A stretch of DNA of 35,085 nt, taken from Firmicutes bacterium UBA6132. Lineage in GTDB: Bacteria > Bacillota_A > Clostridia > Tissierellales > Sedimentibacteraceae. Both the position numbers and the translations under genes were made by a program. How positions within the stretch are numbered: the first letter of the stretch is position 1; every line of letters begins with the position of its first letter. Shown one piece after another: positions 32,473 through 35,085 of the stretch. The stretch spans positions 1 to 35,085 of the forward strand of contig DIVM01000199.1 in the NCBI GenBank assembly GCA_002435835.1, written 5' to 3'. The notes under the pieces are model-generated. The model saw only the letters and a list, made by a program, of their open reading frames with translations, searched no databases and was not told where the DNA came from.

Positions 32473-32539
32473 TGTATTTACAACAATATTTTAGCAAATA
32501 TATTTAAAAAATATTAATTTTACTTACAACACATATTAA

Positions 32540-32568
32540 TTGATTTATATATAATTTTATTATATAAT
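32540..32568 (+). promoter_or_regulatory. Sigma-A promoter of the response regulator gene
   Basis: TTGATT (32540-32545), a 17-base spacer and TATAAT (32563-32568). The predicted start near 32575 gives an 80-base leader. Confidence 0.55.
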
Positions 32569-32656
32569 TAATAAGAAAACGTTACTGATAATAAAAATAA
32601 TATATTATATATGCAATCAAATATTACTTTTTAATAAATTAGTATGAGGTGGTATA

Positions 32657-33355
32657 TTGAATCATGAAAAAAAGATACTTATAGTTGATGATGATAAAAG
32701 GGTAGTAAAAATGCTGACTGAATATATGAAACTATATGAATATAAAACTGTTTGTGCATATAATGGAAGTGATGCATTAGCATTTTTTGATGATTCTATA
32801 GACTTAATTGTGTTAGATATAAACATGGAAGGTTTAAATGGTTATGAAGTTTGCCAAAAAATTAGAGAAAATAATAATGTTCCTATAATAATGCTAAGTG
32901 CAAAAACATCTTCCTTTGATAAAATAAAAGCATTTGGCGAAGGAGCGGATGATTATGTAGTAAAGCCATTTGATCCTCTTGAGTTAGTTGCAAGAATAAA
33001 AGCTCATATTAACAGAGTAGAGCGATATAAGGTATCAAAAAACCTTGAAAAACCTATAGAATTTGATGATATAAAAATATATCGCAATGCGTATAAAATT
33101 ATTAAAAAAGAAAAAGAAATAAGTTTTTCGAATACAGAATTTAAATTGCTTTTGTATTTAATAGATAATGCATTTAATGTAATATCGAGACAAAAAATAC
33201 TGAAAGATGTATGGCAAAGTGATTTGTATGATGAGAATATTGTTAATACATATGTTAAAAGAATACGTTTAAAACTTGGCGATTTGGACAACCATGAGAA
33301 ATATATAAAATCAGTACGCGGAGTTGGTTATATTTTTGAATCGGAATTAAAATAA
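32657..33355 (+). CDS. OmpR-family response regulator
   Basis: A 232-residue regulator: receiver with DDD (11-13), phosphoacceptor Asp54 in LIVLDINMEG and lysine in VVKPF. A winged-helix domain follows (ISFSNTEFKLLLYLIDNAFNVISRQKILKDVWQ...YVKRIRLKLGD...VRGVGYIF). It starts at TTG 32657 four bases after GAGGTGG; the nearby ATG is out of frame. It faces the sensor kinase on the opposite strand across a shared terminator, so the pair is adjacent but not cotranscribed. Confidence 0.9.
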   Translation: MNHEKKILIVDDDKRVVKMLTEYMKLYEYKTVCAYNGSDALAFFDDSIDLIVLDINMEGLNGYEVCQKIRENNNVPIIMLSAKTSSFDKIKAFGEGADDYVVKPFDPLELVARIKAHINRVERYKVSKNLEKPIEFDDIKIYRNAYKIIKKEKEISFSNTEFKLLLYLIDNAFNVISRQKILKDVWQSDLYDENIVNTYVKRIRLKLGDLDNHEKYIKSVRGVGYIFESELK

Positions 33356-33359
33356 TTAA

Positions 33360-33414
33360 AATAAAGAATAAAGGAAACTATGATTCATTTTCATAGTTTC
33401 CTTTATTCTTTATT
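33360..33414. terminator. Bidirectional intrinsic terminator
   Basis: A perfect 24-base inverted repeat centred on a seven-base loop (33384-33390), with T- and A-rich flanks. It serves both convergent genes. Confidence 0.92.
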
Positions 33415-33421
33415 CTTTATT

Positions 33422-35083
33422 TTAATTATAAGTATCTAAATAAAACCAGAATGAACTGCCTTTATTTATGGCTGATTCAAACTCCATCTTAGAATCATGT
33501 AGTTCCAATATAAGTTTAGAAACATATAATCCTAATCCATAGCTGTTGGTTGAAGATAAGTCGGATTTATAAAACATATCAAAAATATAATCCTTGTCAT
33601 TTTCTTTTATTCCTCTTCCATTATCTTTAATTTTAAATAGCAATCGGTTATTTTCTTTATTAATAGTTACAGTAATTTCAGTAAATTTATCGCTGTATTT
33701 TACTGCATTGCTTAAAATATTTTGCCATACTCTTATTATTTTTACTTTATCAATATTAAGAATACAGTCTTCGACGTAATATTCTCCGACAAAAATCAGG
33801 TCAGAATTTTCTATATAATCCTTAGCAGAATTATATAAATATTTACAGAATTCATTTGCATTTACTTCCATAAGAGTAGGTTTACGATCATATTGAGCTT
33901 CATATGTAGAATCTAAAACATCATTTGAAATATTTTCTAAAACTTGTGCACTGTTGTATATTTCAGTTATAAATCTTTTCTTTGTTTCTTCATCCTGTAT
34001 AATACCGGACATTATACCTTGAGCATATCCTTTTATTAAAGTTAGAGATGTTCTTATATCATGGGACAAAGTGGATAAAAATTTTAAGGTCAAATAAGTT
34101 TTCATATCTAACGAGTTTTTTAGAAATTCTGATTTCTTGATAAGCATCTCTGCGTCTTTATCAAATGAATTTAAATTTTTATCAATTTTATTTTTTACTG
34201 TTTCAATAAAATAATCAATACTGTTTGAACTTTCCATATGAATTTTTTCTAACTTGTTTTTTGCTAATGTTCGGTCGATAGCATTTTCAAAAATATCATT
34301 ACTGTTTTTAGTTTTGTTAATATAATTATTGATATATGTTATTGGCAAAGATATTTTATTTGACATATAAATGCTAATGAGTGCTGCGAAAACAGATATT
34401 ATAATACTATAAAATACTACATGTTTTAATAAGCTGATGGATTTTGCCATAAGGTCACTTTCCGGCATAATTGTGAGTAAAATCCAATTATTGCTATTCA
34501 TTTTAATATAGGAATAAATATATCCATCGTTATAAGATTTGTAAATATCATTATATACAATTTTGGAATTTTTAAAACCCGGCAAAACTTCAGCTGCTGA
34601 TTTTTGGATCATATGTGGGTCCTTATGGGACAAAATATAACCGTTTGAATCTATGATTATAAAATATCCGGATTCGCCAATTTTATAATCCTTAACGAAA
34701 TTAACAAAATTTTCTGCTTTTATTGCAATACCAAATAACCCCAAAACTTTGCCGTTTTCATTAAATATTGGATGAACAATATTAACTATATTAGCACCGT
34801 CAGCAAGTGAACATAATATGTCGCTAGTAGCGGTACGTTCAAAATTAAAGCTTTCCTGAATATAATTCCTGCTTGACAAGTCAACATACATAGCATTTGG
34901 CATTGTTGAAGCAACTATTAAACCTCTGAGATCCACTATAAATAAATCCTTATAGTAGTCATTATTCATATTCATAATTTCCATAGTTCTTGTCAAATAT
35001 TTATTTACATCATAAACATCTTCTGTATCTTCAAAGAAATTATGAACATGCTCGTCCCTCGATAATGCCAAAGTTTCAACCTG
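33422..35083 (-). CDS. Cache-domain sensor histidine kinase, N-terminus beyond the right edge
   Basis: The frame stays open to the right edge, so the start and first membrane helix are missing. An internal TTG at 35071 has no support as a start. The visible part begins with a double-Cache extracellular sensor (DLFIVDLRGLIVAST, GKVLGLFGIAIKAENF, GESGYFIIIDSNGYILSHKDP). A membrane helix follows at about residues 214-238 counted from 35071. The HisKA domain has His337 in TLSHDIRTSLTLIKGY. The HATPase motifs are QNILSNAVKYS, DNGRGI and SYGLGLYVSKLI. Cache sensors usually bind small organic acids or amino acids outside the cell. It is the likely partner of the convergent response regulator. Confidence 0.9.
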   Translation of the reverse strand, partial: QVETLALSRDEHVHNFFEDTEDVYDVNKYLTRTMEIMNMNNDYYKDLFIVDLRGLIVASTMPNAMYVDLSSRNYIQESFNFERTATSDILCSLADGANIVNIVHPIFNENGKVLGLFGIAIKAENFVNFVKDYKIGESGYFIIIDSNGYILSHKDPHMIQKSAAEVLPGFKNSKIVYNDIYKSYNDGYIYSYIKMNSNNWILLTIMPESDLMAKSISLLKHVVFYSIIISVFAALISIYMSNKISLPITYINNYINKTKNSNDIFENAIDRTLAKNKLEKIHMESSNSIDYFIETVKNKIDKNLNSFDKDAEMLIKKSEFLKNSLDMKTYLTLKFLSTLSHDIRTSLTLIKGYAQGIMSGIIQDEETKKRFITEIYNSAQVLENISNDVLDSTYEAQYDRKPTLMEVNANEFCKYLYNSAKDYIENSDLIFVGEYYVEDCILNIDKVKIIRVWQNILSNAVKYSDKFTEITVTINKENNRLLFKIKDNGRGIKENDKDYIFDMFYKSDLSSTNSYGLGLYVSKLILELHDSKMEFESAINKGSSFWFYLDTYN

Positions 35084-35085
35084 TA

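Overview
The window is AT-rich (roughly 30% GC by eye) and densely coded. It has strong GGAGG-type ribosome binding sites, frequent TTG starts, intrinsic terminators after most genes, and no oxygen-dependent enzymes. It carries a hydEGF set for [FeFe]-hydrogenase maturation, an AtoE-type short-chain fatty acid carrier, amino-acid and organic-acid catabolic genes and Ktr potassium uptake. This points to an anaerobic, fermentative Bacillota (Clostridia/Tissierellia-like). The species cannot be read from the sequence. No tRNA, rRNA, CRISPR array, insertion sequence or phage gene was seen.

Left block (2-6571, + strand): a catabolic cluster. It has the tail of an unrecognised protein, a 490-residue protein with weak lactate-racemase (LarA) resemblance, a BenE-family carrier, an M24 'creatinase-type' protein that has lost most peptidase metal ligands but keeps the creatinase-like histidine, and then acylating acetaldehyde dehydrogenase plus 4-hydroxy-2-oxovalerate aldolase. 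The last two turn 4-hydroxy-2-oxovalerate into pyruvate and acetyl-CoA. A promoter with an operator-like set of ACGAA half-sites precedes the last pair.

Middle (6788-16946): a DUF362/ferredoxin protein, a half-length UvrC-like GIY-YIG protein and a DUF2156 protein. A leftward hydrogenase-maturation operon follows (TM1266-family regulator, hydE, hydG, hydF). A good promoter and an intrinsic terminator lie upstream of its first gene, so it may be controlled by attenuation. AtoE and a gamma-class carbonic anhydrase complete the region.

17338-26195: two alpha/beta hydrolases, a small acidic protein, an SGNH hydrolase and a VWA protein. Then come a shortened KdpD-like kinase and a KdpE-like regulator, convergent with a ktr operon (ktrB, ktrA and, first, a membrane-anchored protein resembling a degenerate RCK domain).

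26447-32414 (+): a second catabolic block. It has a beta-keto acid cleavage enzyme, a divergent urocanase-family protein, a YuiF/Na+:H+-antiporter-family carrier and a class III PLP enzyme closest to isoleucine 2-epimerase. The urocanase and the carrier each follow a sigma-54 (-24/-12) promoter, while no sigma-54 activator lies in the window. The PLP enzyme appears to start at ATA. I read this block as an orphan pathway for an amino acid or imidazole/lactam-type compound; it is the best candidate here for an undescribed system. The window ends with a convergent two-component pair, whose kinase runs off the right edge.
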